Of a stretch of DNA of 64,000 nucleotides, positions 1 to 14,365 are shown piece after piece. Position 1 is the stretch's first letter; each line of letters begins with the position of its first letter. The stretch covers positions 2,847,967 to 2,911,966 of the forward strand of contig NC_051091.1 in NCBI RefSeq assembly GCF_901709675.1, read 5' to 3'. The stretch is from Syngnathus acus. Taxonomy: Eukaryota; Chordata; Actinopteri; Syngnathiformes; Syngnathidae. Made by a program: the position numbers and the translations under genes. Below the pieces are notes generated by a model. It was given only the letters and a program-made list of their open reading frames with translations, searched no databases and was not told where the DNA came from.

Positions 1-2489
1 TCGTCATTGAACGACTTTGATGCGCACTCTGTGCACCGTATATTCTGCAAATGTCTTTTCCCGACCTCCGTTCACTTTTTTCTCCTTTTGTCTGGCCACA
101 ATTAAACACATCGCGCTAATGGGCTATTTGCAGAAAATAGCAAAAAACAATCCGCAATTAATTGTACCATCAATGAGGTCATAACCAGGTTTGAATAATT
201 GTTTTAATCATAAATGGCTTGTGATTTGATATAGAAAGAAAATTAACTGGAAGCACAGGGAAAGACTTCCTGTAACGTCTATGAACAACCCTTGGCATTA
301 AAATGTGAATAGGTGAATTTGTGAAGAGCAAACTGGTTTCAATTTAAGAGCCGTAAAAACACAAATGTGACAAGTCAGAGACCAGCAGCATGAGCCCACG
401 GCCTGTCCTCCCTTCTTCGCCGTTGCGAGCTCACTGTCAACGAACCACAGTAGCATTTATGTCGTCAAGTTAACTGACAGGCGGCGCACAAAATAAGCCA
501 TTAAATGTCACTGGCGGGTTTTTGCGCATGGGCGTACAAAAGCCGAGATGTTGTTATTTGGAACATAACATGTCACCTGTCTGACAGAGACAGAGGGGGG
601 GGACATCATTGGAGTGTCATTTGGAACGTAAGTCAAGTTTCACCGCGTGACTTTGAAAACTTCACAAAGAAGTGATGAAGACAGAATGGCATGGCTCTCC
701 CTCGCTTGCGTCACAATTTGCTTCATGGCTCGAGTTTCATTTGTTTTTATGTGTCTTGAGGAGCATTAGTTTGCACTGTTGGTCTTCATTTCCTTTGCTT
801 GTGTTTAACAATGGTACTCTCAAATAAAAAGCATTTTTTTCAAAAACCGTGTCATTAATTTGATATGCAAAGTAAAAGAAAAAGTGTGATTGCTCCGTCA
901 CTTGCAAGCGACTGCCTACTATATTTGTTTTGTTTGGATTCTTTTCGAAATGGCACTTGTTAAATCAACATGTTGGTTTGCTTTATTGCTTTTTTTTCTT
1001 TGGGTGAGAACGTTGAATTGCTTTGGCTGCTTTGGAATATATAAAAAAACGACAAAATATCACAAAACAAATTGCGTTCAAAGGTACTTGAGCTTACAAA
1101 AAGTCCTTGAAAAGCTTGACTATATAGTCAACATGAATGCCTGAGTGAAAGCCTCTGCATTATTGTCAGATGGGCTCAAAGTGCACGGATCAGCTTGTTT
1201 GTACTGTCGCGTAAGTAGCATGATGGAAAATAAACACTTATGTTCTTCGTTGTGAACTGTCAATTTAAACAATTACAAATACATTGCAGTATACATGTAT
1301 ATAAGATCTTATCAGGCTGTCCTTGTTTTGTTTGAGCCAATTCCGTGTAAAGTGTGGCAGATTCAAGTTCCTTGTCGAGGTTTGGATATATTCATCACAA
1401 GTGCCATGATTTTGCAAAGATTTCTGAGACAAGAGTCTCTCCAAAGCAAGGTCAAAGAGTTGATTCTCTTGATGGCCAACGTGCTTGCTCTTCAACAGCT
1501 GCGGCTTCTTGGCAGCCGCTGATAATTGTTTGCAAATGTCAGTACTTCAAAGTGATTCACGGTTATGGCGGAAAAATCACAACACCCTGACTCCATTTCC
1601 AGGTTAGCTTTGCTTTTTTTTTTCTTCCAAACATCTCACTCGGTCATGTTTAGGAGACACCTGCTCGGTACAATTTGGCAAACAAACACACATTTGCGCC
1701 TTTGTGCCTGCTTAATATCACAGCGTCCGGAACGGGCGGGATGAAGATGGCGGTTGATTAATATCACATCTGCCCATGCATTGAAGTGCTGAAATAATTT
1801 AAGCCCTGAATTATGGGCTCTGAAATTATGTATGAGATTTTTCATTCTGAGGAATGGCCCAGTCCTTCACCGGCCCGGCCAGCTCCACAATTAGAGGCTC
1901 TCTTTAGCAGCGACGTTCACACCCGATTGCTCGTCCCCCCGATGGTGATAACCCAATGTCCCCGTGTGGCTAGCCGACCTTGTGGGTAGGTTCACGGTTT
2001 TGCCAAGGATGACGCTCGCCTTCCTTACTTAGAAGGGGATGTAGAGACGGATGAGCCTCGCCGGTCATGGAGGGGTGGCAGAGGAGGAAGTCCTCCATCT
2101 TGGAGCTTGATGTGATCACTCGCAGCCATCGCTCAAAACGGCTACGATGCACATTTCGGCCCATCGCGCGTACCGCCGGTGCCTTCCTGATTTACAATCA
2201 AAACGCAAACCGGCAGTCCATCACACGCAGACTACAGACACTCATCTGGAACAACTAAAATGTTTATTTTGGCGACAGTCCAAATAATGAGTCCAATCTT
2301 ATAATTTACACCACTGACAAAGCTTTAGTTTGTATTCTTTTTTGTAGTACTTCCGGTTCACTACATTTTGGTGCACATTTTGCCTCCATATCACAAATTT
2401 CTTTATTTTGGTAATAGAAAGTAATTTGACATCACTTCTTGTTCTTTCGACTGCTCCCTAAGGCAGATCAATCGTTCCCATCTCACTCT

Positions 2490-2560
2490 GTGCTCTGCAT
2501 CTTCCCGTGTGCAGTTTATGTTCTCTCCCCATGCTTGTGTGGGAGAATGACCGACTAAAG
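2490..2560 (+). repeat. possible degraded fragment of the same fish repeat (middle part)
   Basis: gtgcagtttatgttctctcc followed by ccatgcttgtgtgggagaat resembles the frequent gtttgcatgttctccccgtgcctgcgtggg segment. It is short and diverged. The small open frame over it is not a gene. Confidence 0.4.
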
Positions 2561-5500
2561 CCACGATTCCTCCCGTCAATTACTATGTATGAACGTATAC
2601 TGGCTGAGGCTGTGTGTTTAGTTAGAGATAATTATCACCGTTGTTTGATTGCGTTGTATATTTCCTGGCAGCTGGCGCGTTGCCGTATGTACATATAAGC
2701 CGCCCGTCGTCTCAGACAAATTCAATTATTTTTGACACGGAAAGAAAACAGAAACAATGGCTGGCACGTCGTCCAATAAAATGAAGGGGCGAGCGAGCGG
2801 AGAAAGTATCCGAGCGTTTAGCAGCTCGCATCGGTGTGACACGTGTTACCTGTCGGCAGTTGCCCGAGCGCCCACGCGCCGCTGGCTGCACACAATTATT
2901 GCCTCCTCACAGGCTTGAAAGGAGCTGTCAAAAATAATATTGTCTCTCTCCGACTTGCGGTAAATAAAAACTTTTAAGCTCTTTTCTATCGAGCTGCCGC
3001 TTTTTCTCACATCATCACACAACAATTGGATCCAAATGACGTCAGTGGGAGCATCGCGGCCATCGGCTCTTTCGGGATCTTAAACCTATGCAAAACGTTT
3101 CAAGATGGAATTGGGTATTGCAGGGGTTGTTCTGCTGGAAAAACTGCAGATAAGATTCTGGAGGCTCGGTCAATCAATCAAGATGACTGACAGAATGAAG
3201 AGTGATCAGCATCAAATGTAACAATGGTGGACCCACAACATGTGTGGGACGAAGCAAAGGACATCAGGCCACTTCCTGTAAAGCCATCTTCTTATGTGGC
3301 TACTGGCAAGCGTCAGACAACGTTTTATGACTTATTGATCCTTCTTCTGTGGAGGAGTTTGCTAAGGATCAGTTATCTGCTCTGTAACATGAAAAGCTGG
3401 AGTTGAAGGAAGGATCTGTGATAGATTGTTTCTTGTCTGAAATCACTAAGCTCCTGCCACATCCTTCTTTTCCACTGTAGGCAGAAAACTCTGTACGTAG
3501 CATTTTGCATTTGAGAAAATAACCTCCTTGCCTGCTTTGCTTTTCGTTCCAAGTTTAGCTTTTTTTGGGGGGGGGGTCATTACTCAATTAAGTACTTTTC
3601 AATACCTTGCTTTTTTTCTTTGTATTGACGGCTGCTTTTTTCCCCCTTTTTTAAATGTGTATTGCTCGCAGTGTCAAGTTACTGCCTCTGTGTTAAGTGG
3701 ACGTGTCCATCAAATACAAACAGCTCTGAACTTATTTTGTTCACTGCCAATACCGTCTACCAATATGGAAGGAGATTCTCCCAAGTGCACAAGTTGGTTT
3801 CTAGAAATTGAGCACAGTAACTGACTGTGTGGTTTGTGGGCCAATCTTCTATTCCTCCTTAAGGCTTGTAAAGCTACGCGGTGAACATTGGAGATCGTCC
3901 TGTTGTGCAGAGTTACAGGGCGATCTTTCATTTGGCTGCCATGACCAGGGACTAAGATGCTGCAGAGCGAACGTGGTCTTTGCTACCTGAACCTGCCAGA
4001 TGTAATCTATCTATGCCTGCTTACATTAATTTGCCTTCCTTTCCCTAATGCGCTTTGGCCCAATTAACACAGTGGCTCTTTTTGCAGTGGAGCTTGGTGG
4101 GGTGGGCTTGGGGGTTTATGGCTTGGTGGCGCATGTGTCAGAGTTGCACTTGGCTGCATCCTCGCTCCGAGTGCCTTCCCAAACGGAGGGCCGGCTGTGA
4201 ATACCAATGCTTGCCGCTTCCTGCAAAGAGTGATAGGATACGTATTCCCACCGTTTGGCTTCCCCAAGCGAGACATTTTAGAAATGCATCAACTCCCGAA
4301 GGTTAAAGAAGGTGAAAGAAGAAAATCCCTTAAAGGCACGCAAGAGTGCACAATTAGAGGAGTGCAATGCTGGGGGTGAATGAATTTGTGTTGTTTGGGA
4401 ATGGTGCTGCTGCTTTATGCACTTTTACAGGGAACATCAGAGTCATTTGCTTCCATTCTCACTCATCAATGCCATCTTTGCAAAAACAAAGACCATCATT
4501 AAGCATCACTGTTTTGTTCCGATTTAATGCACCGCATAGCCAGATCAACAAGTACAATGATAGGGCCACACTTGACACACAATATACATGCGGGAATACA
4601 CAACAATCCAGCTAATTGGAATTAGCCACAGGACATGACACCTATCCTATTGATCACTGTAAATGTCGCCAAAGTGGGCAACAATGGTGCTGAACGCTGA
4701 GAGCCTGTGATTGGCAGAATACAATGCCCTTTTAGTAGTTCAATCAGAACATATTTCATCAGCCCAAAATATGAAATTTGGTTCAGCGACAGCTCGGTGA
4801 GAGTGTACTTGTCAGTCTTGCGTGAATTGTGAAATGGTTTGAGTGCGTTAGAAAATGAACAAAAGAAGCAGCTCACAGCAGGTACCAACCATTCCTCAAG
4901 TGTTAAAAGATTGAGTGAAATGCACTGCGAGGGTTGGCGCATCGTCTCCCATCCCATTAAAAATAATGCGTTCCAAAAACATTCATGATGCTTAATTTTG
5001 CCAAACGTCAATCAAGGAAATGTAATCCGGTGCGGCCCGTGTGGTGCAGTTTTCATTAGAGCTCTAATATGCTAATAATTAATTAGGGAAATGTTTGCAA
5101 CGCCACCATACAGCGTGGTTGTAGAACATAAGCGAGGTGTAGCCAAGCGAAGAAATGACAATACATTTCTGTCAATTACACTTGACAGTAAAGATAATTG
5201 ACCTTAATTGACTTCCAACAGGAGGATATGAGTTGTACAGGACAGTACAGGACCTCACTAAAGTTTGTCCCATCTCTGTTGCCCCAAGTAAAAGCGTGAC
5301 AGTGCCACAAATCTCTGATGTTTTTGACCTTTATTTCATGATTTTAAACAGCACACCAACACCCTCTCGAGCACGTAATCGGCTTTGGGCGTGTCTCTCC
5401 TCTTTCTCCTTTGTTTGACGGTAAATGCTGAGCGCTCGGTACAAGGAGCCTTTGCTTGACTCGCCAATATGCCGTCACGTTTTTAGAGAGTTGACTCGCC

Positions 5501-6311
5501 GTGCAGGACTTTGATGACTCCATTGAAGCGTGCATCTTAAGAGGCCGCGGAGGGCTGAAACAAAGCATGTCGGCAGTGGGCTGGCGATGCAGGCGGCGGG
5601 GGGTCTGGCAGGACTTTAATCCGGGCCGCGGCGCTGATGAATAGTCGCCAGAGTTTCATTCTTACCGCTGCGCTTGGCTGCTGAACGCTGATGGAAATCC
5701 TGCGTACCCGTAAGGTCCTTTTGATGCTATAGCCAAGCAAGGATCATGGCCCCCGGCGCCAGGCCTGTTTGGGGACCAAACTGTTGGCCAAGTAGGTGCT
5801 TGGTGTCAGGGTCCAGGTAGTTTTGAGCCAGTGTTTCCAAACCCGTGGTCACATGAGGCCACAACAAGGGCATCTAACTGCTGCAGTATTAACACAGACA
5901 CTCATTGAAAGAGAGTTTCCAGTTTCCCGTTGATCTCCGCTTGCTTGACACCATCTTGTCATACCAAATCATTGAGGCTCAAGATTTGCAGAGGAAAAAT
6001 CTCAAGATGAAACCATGTAGAACAAATGTCCCTGAAAGCAAAGATTGGATTTCACAAAGGGCAAGAAAGCCTAGAGGGACATTTCGGACATGCCTTGCTC
6101 AAGGGCAGCTCCTTAAGGTCACCATGCAGTCGAATGTAATGCGGGTGAAATTCAATTAAGACGCACGTCCTGTCCTTGGTTTTTGGGCCTCTGCGCCACA
6201 CTTCATTTCATTGGAGTTTTTCCAAAGTGCGTCGCCTCCATGCCTGTGAGTCGCGTGATGATTGGGCTCTAACATTCTGACTCGGTCATGCTAAATAGCA
6301 AAGCGTGCGGG

Positions 6312-6418
6312 ACTTGAGTCACAATTTTAGGACTTGGGACTATTGGCTAAAACTGAAGACTTGACTTTGATTTGATATAATTATGGAGACGTGACTTGAG
6401 TTAGACTTGAAGTACGAC
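6312..6418. repeat. degenerate GACTTGA-rich minisatellite
   Basis: gacttgag, gacttggg, gacttgactttgatttg, gacttgagttagacttgaag: repeated ACTTG units with 8-25 base spacing. Such ACTTG arrays are common in fish. A related patch is at 47895-48010. Confidence 0.55.
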
Positions 6419-9400
6419 ATTGCGTGCCTTGACAGTAGGAATCTGCTAGCTAGAGGGAACATACGAGACACGAGTCTAACTGATGTAACTTCTTAAATAG
6501 GTGCCCCCCCTCTCCTTTCTCTGATGTCAAGGCCAACCAGGCTTGCACCTCTGAAAGCCTTTGAATGTGCAGCAAGAGTGACGCAGGAGACATACGGCGT
6601 CTCAACTTCACCGCTGCTGAATTTTGACATTATGGGCAGCCATTTTCTCCACGCCGCCCTCCCTCATTTACCGCCAGCGCTCGTGACCCGCGCTCGCAGA
6701 ATGCAAAAACGGCGATGGACCGAGCTCCTCGCTGCCCCCCACCTCCTTCAGCGTTACCACGACAACTTGCTGCTTCTGAGACCCTTTGTTAATATTCCAC
6801 CTGAGTCTTGTGTTGCTTATTAAAGACACAATAGAACATCTCCTTTGTAAACACAAACAGACACTTTGTAAATGGGGAACCCGAGGTGAAAATAACATGC
6901 AGACACTGTTTATCCCAAATGGTATTTCCGTGTAAAACAATGATTCCACTGCAAGCAGGCTTGTGCGCAAATCAGAATATAAAGTAGCATAGAAGAAGAT
7001 AAACTGCTATTTGGAAGATTGCTTTTTTTGGTGGACGGTAATCAAGTCGGAGCGTTTGGTGGGGAGGGTGGTTTGTATTGGCCTAGCGCAGGTGTCCACT
7101 TTGCTTTACAAGGCAAACAAATAACCCGTCTGAGCAGAACAGACAAGTTCTGACACGGCCCGAATGTATTTGTGTCTGCCGCCGATTTGGCGAATTACAC
7201 GCCCGCCCGACGTTATGTACTTGGCCAACGCTTCATTTGTATTCCGGGCTTTTGTGCGGACGTTCAAATGTGAGAACCTATAACATTTAGCTAACAGGCT
7301 CTCATTTATCTCCCTGAAAGTACTGCAAGACGAAAGCTTTGTATTCATTCGGCGGTTTTTACACTCTTTGACACTCAACGAAGGTCAATTGTTAATGTGA
7401 CGGGCTTTAGAAGAAGCTTCATTATTTTGCAGTGACAATAAAATAGATATGGTGAGGGTGAAGCGAGTGAAGCCACTACTTTCTCTGATTGGCAGAAGTC
7501 TCTAAGATGACTTATTTGTCATCTTTGGCTGAGAAAGGCCCCTTCCGACCCCCATCATCTCCGCCCGACCTTCAAGTGTCAGCGCAGATATCGCAAATTC
7601 ACCCCGCAGTCGATGATGACAAGATGTTTTTGAAATGCACTTAGCAAGGAGCCAGATGGCTGAGTTATTTCTACATGACTGACAGGAGGGATGCAATTAC
7701 GGCTTTCTTTCCAATGAATCCACCCACTTATGTCAAAATGATCCTTTTTATATCATCTGAATGGATATCAATGAATAATAAACACACACGGACCAGGAAA
7801 CCTTTAAGGTAGGACATAATGCATCCTCGAGTGGAAGTCATAGTAATCAAAGTCATCTGTGTTAAAAGATTCATCAGCTTTATGGAAATTTAACAGGGGA
7901 GCATGCTACACGTGATCTGATCATTTCTTGGTGAAGCAGCATGTGGTTCTTTGCCCGAGGATATTCCTGAAAAGCGTATTCCTCAAGACCAAGAGCAATT
8001 TGTGTGGATTCCGAGATAAGAGCTGTTGTTCATTTTTGCTCGTCATATAGTTCTTCCAAAGAACATCTTCAAGGTGTTTATCGCCACAACCAGTTGAACG
8101 TTTACCGTCAAACAGAAAATTCCATGTTGTGTATTTAAATCACATTTTCCTGAAAGTCAGCTAGCTTAATATAATAAAATCATAACCAGGCTACCAGATA
8201 GCGTACGTGCCTCAGTCTTAACAAGTAGACATTCAGTATATGATAGGAATACTCAAAGGCATGTTTTCTTTATCCTCTGAGAAAAATAACGACTATTACT
8301 GTTTATATTATACCTCACCCGCAGCAAATGCACAATGACCAATGAATGAAACTATTCCAGGATAATACGTCAGGACAGCTGCGACGCTTACCGTTTTGAA
8401 GTATGCTTCCACTTACTGCAGGCTGCTTCATCGTTTTGAATGAGGTTCAAAATGCCCCCCCCCCCCTCAAAAAAGCATCAAAAAGCCAAAGAAAAATGCA
8501 AAAGCGGGCCTAGAGTTAATCCTTTCATGAGAGTTTCACATTTGAAATTCAGTCGACATCTTAAGAAGCTTTACTGGCAACAGTGTTTCGCTTTGCGTCT
8601 TGTGTTGGCACCTCCCACCTCTTCTGCCCTGATTATTTAAGTCTTCACAAGCCTCCCGAGGAAACACACACGCTCGCTAACGATGCATTTATCTTCCTCA
8701 CATCAGCGATCGTGGCCAGCTCGCGGATTCACGTTTTATCTTTCTGCGGATAGCGTGGCCGTGAAATGCCCATGGTTCGTATTCTCGGGAGGCCGCTTCC
8801 CTGAACCTCCTCTTGTAGTCTCACCTCATTTGTGTGTGTGTGTTTGTGTTTTAACGCTTTTAGAGATCAGACTCATCTGGCATCCTTAATGGATTTTGAT
8901 TTATTCCGAATAATTAATGGGATTTTACGGGTTGTAGTTACTTGTGGTCCTGATAGTTGTGAAACCGGCCGACTGTCAAATCGATTCTAATTTGGATTGA
9001 CTACAAATTCATTCCCCTCTTCTGCATATGCGCCTGAATTTGGTCATTAAAATGCATGCATAAATGCATTCTAAAATAGAAATATTCCAAACTTATGGAT
9101 TTTCTTGACAAAACCTGAAGAAAAAGAAGCCTTCGGTTGCTGCGTGCATTCAAAGTTCCTCGTTGATGTTTGTAACGTTGACAAGCATTGCAACTCATTT
9201 GCTGCCACGACTTGATTTTACTGGTAAGTATGCACACCTTGCCGCCAGTCTTAAAAAGAACCACCAGCAGACTCCATTTTAGGGAAACGGTCTATTTTCA
9301 GCCCTTGATCGTTTTGATGAATAATGTATTAAAACTTAAATAAGCCTTTTTGAGGGCCGGCGAGGGAGGATGATTTGTCAAATATTCATTTGGACTGAAT

Positions 9401-10432
9401 ATTGGCTGTAAATGTACCATTTTGTTTGCCTGAATAAGTGCAATACTATGAAACATTTTTGAAAATGCATTAATCTATGTCAATTTAACTTGACTGTTGA
9501 AAAAAACCTTGAGCAGCGTATAGTTACAAGCCATGCTTGGAAAACGGAGCCATGTAACAAAGCCGACCGATGACAAACGAACTCAGGTTGCAACAAAGGT
9601 GGTCATAAATCACAGAGCCCCGCAGCAAGCGACACACATGGGTGGCGGTTCGTCGGCGGATGTCTTTTGTTTTTCCCGCGTGCATTTTGGCAAATTGCCA
9701 TTATTAGTGCGACAAAGACGAGCCCGGCGCCCTCATTAGATGGTGTCGTTCCCTCGGCTGAAAACAAGCCGGAGCCCTGCCAGTCGCTAATATGTGCCAA
9801 TTAAACACGTGACCGCACCACACAAATGGACTTAGGTTGAAGACAAATGGATTTTTCTTTGTCTCTTCAGCTACACTAATAAATTACAATTTCAGTGTCA
9901 TTACAAGTGATGCAAGGCATCCGTTGCATGTTGCCATCTGCACAAATGATCGCAATTCACCACCAGGGAGGTCTGGTGCTACAACGTGGGCCTCTTGATG
10001 AGAAAGACACATCCCGCCCTCGCCACTGCGAGACAAACTGATATGACCTTTGGTGCGATTCGTGGCACGCACATGGAGGCCCGTTCTAGCCTGGGCATAT
10101 GGAGAGACACGGCCGGTTTGGCAAGAAGGCAGCGCGTGAAATTCATGACGGGAGCACGATTGGCTTGCGTGGGAATGTTGAGCTTGTGCAAAGCAGAGTG
10201 GGCTGCGACTCCTCCAGACGTGAAGCGCCCTGACGAGTGCATCATCCGTGGAATTTGCTCTTTTGAAAACTCCCCATCCTTTCCTGCATGGTTTCCTCCA
10301 ATGGCAAATCGTCATTCCCCCACCCGTATGTTGCACTGAATTGCCCATAATGCCTTTCTGCACCAACAGGAATGAACCATTAGACCTTTTAAAAACAAAC
10401 TGTAGCCTAGAATATGCACTCCTATTTCTCAC

Positions 10433-10454
10433 AAGACACACACAAACACAAACG

Positions 10455-10495
<41 letters not shown>

Positions 10496-10525
10496 TATCT
10501 ATTTATTTATTTAGTATTTATTTAT
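10433..10525. repeat. compound microsatellite (CA)n(TA)n(TTTA)n
   Basis: An imperfect CA run (10433-10460), about 14 TA units (10459-10488) and imperfect TTTA units up to about 10525. Short open frames over it on both strands (VCVCVC, YIYIYI) are artefacts. Confidence 0.95.
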
Positions 10526-10529
10526 ATAT

Positions 10530-10605
10530 GAGTGGTTAACAGAGGTCAGTATCAGGTTCAGCGTTCAAATCTGGGTTCCAACACTCCTCTGTAGAAAGCA
10601 AAGTC
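10530..10605 (+). repeat. degraded fragment of a common fish repeat (5' part)
   Basis: gagtggttaacagaggtcag followed by gttcaaatctgggttccaac and ctcctctgtagaaagc resembles the other half (…gtggttagcac…gttcaaatcc…ctgtgtggagtttgc) of the repeat family seen at 43376. Divergence is high, so the call is tentative. Confidence 0.4.
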
Positions 10606-11738
10606 AGCATTATCATCTTCAAGCTGTCATGCTGAGCACCTCTGCTGTCAATGCAACAAGACAAACGTTCATGACTCCAGACTGCTATGTATGTGGCTTT
10701 GTGTCAAGTGCGTATGTGGCTTTGTATCAAGTGTTAGGGATTTTCTCAAAGCGGAGGATAAGCGAAGGTTTAGTCATTCAACTTGACTCTGGAGACAAGA
10801 GCCCTCCAACACCGCTGATTTGATTAGCATCTGTTAATGAGCACGTTAAGAATGCACTCATGTGACAGTACGTCAATGCGTGACTTTCTGCACCGTATTG
10901 GGTTGTCATTACCTCGTTCTCCTTGGCTTTAGCTGGAATAGAAAATGGAGCAATTGGACTGCAGTCGCCTGACAAGCAACTAAAAGAGTGTAAATACAGT
11001 ATCAGATTGAAGACAATCCATTAAGGTTTCTTGGTGCCCTGGGATTCCATAGAAACCTAAGAATGGGTCATCAGTGACAGAGAAGGCGAGGCTTTTGACT
11101 GTCCAATGTCCACGTGTCCGTGGGCAAGACACTAAAGCCTACATTGCCTCCAAGTCAGCATTGTACATGAGAAACACTTCTTTATCGCCGTACCTGCTTG
11201 AACATAGAAATACTAAAGGGGTACGATAGACCACCGCCCGTCCCACTATGTCGCGGTCAGTCCCACTCTATCACCTTTGCTCATTTGTGTTGAATCGGAT
11301 TCAATGTGTGTAAGGCATGAGGTTGTGATATTTCACGAGATAAAATAGTTTCCATTCTCGCTATGATACGGATTCTCACCTTGGTCTTGAATGTAACTTG
11401 ATGCGAGGTTGGCTAATTTAGATTCTCAATCATTCATCACACACCAATTAGCTTAGGCTAGAAATAATGCACTTTCGATACATTTCCAATCTTTTTTTTC
11501 ATGACAGAACATAGATGGAAAGATGGCAGGTCTCAGGCCTCGCAAATGACACAAATACAATCTCACATCTTTCAGAAGGTTCTCCTGGAAGAGCGAAAGC
11601 CGCAGCCAAGGGGGTGTAATTCAAATCTTTTCTTCCATTTCTCACCCCCCGTGGTTCTCATGTCATTTCATAGTAGTCATGCTGCTGTTGACATGCATCA
11701 GTGGAGACTGAAGACGGACACCGGCAACACCAACAACA

Positions 11739-11800
11739 TATAAAGCGTCTTTGGGTTTTTGAAAAGCGCTATACAAATTTAATGAATTATTATTATTATA
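11739..11800 (+). repeat. LINE-like 3' tail ending in (ATT)n
   Basis: ataaagcgtctttgggtttt, then gaaaagcgctatacaaattt and a TTA/ATT microsatellite. This matches a tail (…aaagcgctatataaat…(att)n) seen very often at the 3' end of fish LINEs. No coding part is attached. Confidence 0.6.
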
Positions 11801-12235
11801 TAAAGCAGGGGCCACCGACCTTTTGGAAACTAAAAACTACTTCTCGGCTAATGCGAAGGAAACACATTTCTAAAAAGCACTTTTGTTAGGCAAATGATGA
11901 ATATCCGTATGCAACGCTTTACAGCTATAAGCCATCAGATAATTATTGATCTTACGCCAGCTGTACCAAATTCGGCTATGTAAGCCATTCAACTACTAGA
12001 GGTCCTTCCTGAGATGTCTATTTGCTAAAAGGCAAGCTGTCCGCTCTTTGCAGCTCGCAGAAACATTATATACACCAGTAAACACAGGAGGACTGTCGTT
12101 CGCAACCAACAGTCAGCCCATTATGAAGGATGACTTGAGACATCTTTGTGCGCAGGTGGCAAAGCTTTACCAGATGGGACGGAATTTAAGTCATTAGCCG
12201 CGTTTTTTTCTGCTTTACACCCTTAAAATCCATGA

Positions 12236-12475
<240 letters not shown>

Positions 12476-12493
12476 TAAAAGAGTAAGGTGTCA

Positions 12494-12660
12494 AGTCAAA
12501 TTTATTTATGTAGCCCTTAAATCACAGACAAGTCTCAAAAGGGCTTCACATGTGCAAAATTGGCAATTATTCTCAACATACCCTGATCTTAACTCCCAGG
12601 AGGGCAAGGAAAAACTCCAGGATGACCAGGCTACGATGGATGCAGAGAGGCCACATAGAA
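12494..12660 (+). repeat. dispersed teleost repeat, copy 1
   Basis: Reads caagtcaaatttatttatgt, then cacagacaagtctcaaaagg, ggcaattattctcaacatac and cccaggagggcaaggaaaaa, followed by ccaggatgaccaggctacga. The order matches copies at 36784 and 48736. It starts only 73 bases after the donor of the igsf21 exon and may extend to about 12900. Confidence 0.7.
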
Positions 12661-14340
12661 CACATCATGTAAAACAATCCAAATAAAAAGTCCATATTCA
12701 AAGTGACGAGCTGCCGGAAGGTGCCCTCAATTGTCATGGTAGTGTCTGTGAGGGTGGTAAGCCGCCTCAGATCCCTCATCCCGATTGGTCGACAACAAAT
12801 CCAGACAGCCATTTTCACTTTGGGTGTCACCTAAATTGGGGCAGGGCAGAGAACACAAACTCCAGCCGGATCGGCCAACACAGGTTAATTAAAGGCCATA
12901 GCATAAAAATGTGTCTTTAATCATGTCTTGAATGTTTCTACTGAGATAGAAGGTGCATTCTTTTTCAGTTGTAATTATGAGCGAATATTAGAAGCATCAA
13001 AATGACGAGCCAATTATCAAAATAATGGGCAACTAACAATATAACAACAATAAACCCTAATCATGGGTGAGATGGTTTAGTAATACAAGTTAATGCAAAA
13101 AGAAAACTTGATGGAATAGTCGATAGAATAATCAAATCTAACAATATCCGACAGTGATATTCCCAGCTATCAAAGTTGAAACGGTTACAATCACAAATAA
13201 ATGGAGCCAACGCAAGCCAGCTAGCAAACTAGCATTTAATTAATTTTCCGAGATGGATATCCCACCATACCTTTAGTGAAACCCCTGAAGCCCAAGGTAA
13301 CTAGTCAGTTCAAGATATGCCCGCTACGAGTAAGCCTGCAAGTGGATGATACATTTTCAACACCTGGTTAGTTACACCTTCTGGCTCTGATTGGTTGTTT
13401 TCCCTCGGGTGCGGGGGTTTCTTGCAAATCCAATTGGAGTCACAAGCTGGGGTCAGAAAGGGATGATGTTTATTTACAAATCATTTTAATCATGTACTAT
13501 GACCGTTGGCTCATACTAACCGTTCAAACAAATGCAACACATCTGACTGAACCATTTCATCAGGACCTTTATTGTGACGCAGCAAGTCCGTCTCCCATGT
13601 GCACAGTTCCTCTGTCATGTCAAACTTGAGACTTTTACTTTGGCCAGCTGTTCGGAGGCGTCCCTGACTGTCACCGCCGTTGCTTAATAGTTCACAGCTG
13701 GCGATTCGACGGTTATTAAAGTCCCGAGCGGTTTACTATGCCGCGTAACTGCTGCCAGTAATTAAATTTCTGTTGGGCAGATGAAGAAGGAAAAAAAACC
13801 ACAGTGTATGCCTGTAGGAGTTTATTTTGGGCCATAAAACCACTGCATGAAATTAATACGCGTGTGTTGGCTGATTTGCGGCCTCACATTCTTGCCTTTA
13901 TAGCTTCAACTGCTCAATAACACCAACATGGATTATCTTTGTCAAAACAGGAGGAGTCTTAATGAGGCTTGTGCGTGCTTCACGCCGAATAAGACGATTG
14001 TCGTCGTCAGACTCTGTGCTTTACTGTGGTTGTCTTATTTTTTACACTTGGGATTTAAACTATTGCCCGATGTGAATCATGCAGCTAGGTCACCTGGTTC
14101 TGAATACAAAGCTCAGCTGTATTATTTGTTTCCTCTTCTAAATTGAGGTGGGTGTTATCATAATCGCCATGGTTACGGTAACCTTTTTTCTTTTTATGGC
14201 TACAGCACAAACCTTAATTTGTGTTTTGGACAAAAGTCTCCCCGCAATCGCTCTCGCAGCAAACAACAATCAGCCGCTGTGGAGGTCTGAAAGCACAAAA
14301 CCAATTTGGACTTGCAGCTGGAAAGGAGGGCACAGCTGCA

Positions 14341-14365
14341 CCCCACCCCACCCCACCCCATCCCC
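14341..14365. repeat. (CCCCA)n short tandem repeat
   Basis: About five units of CCCCA, followed by more C-rich sequence. It produces proline/histidine-rich spurious frames. Confidence 0.9.

Noticed and set aside
950-1018. Possible igsf21 signal-peptide exon (MALVKSTCWFALLLFFLW before gtgaga)
   Set aside because: It looks like a signal peptide followed by a donor-like site, but it would end in phase 0. The first visible igsf21 exon needs a phase-1 partner ending in the first base of a glycine codon, and the AT-rich composition explains the hydrophobic residues.
6524-6823. 99-codon plus-strand frame as a small gene
   Set aside because: No similarity that I recognise, no splice or promoter context, and a 100-codon frame overlaps it on the other strand.
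9884-10459. 191-codon minus-strand frame
   Set aside because: It starts inside a CA microsatellite (VCVCVC residues), overlaps frames on the other strand, and the protein has no recognisable domain.
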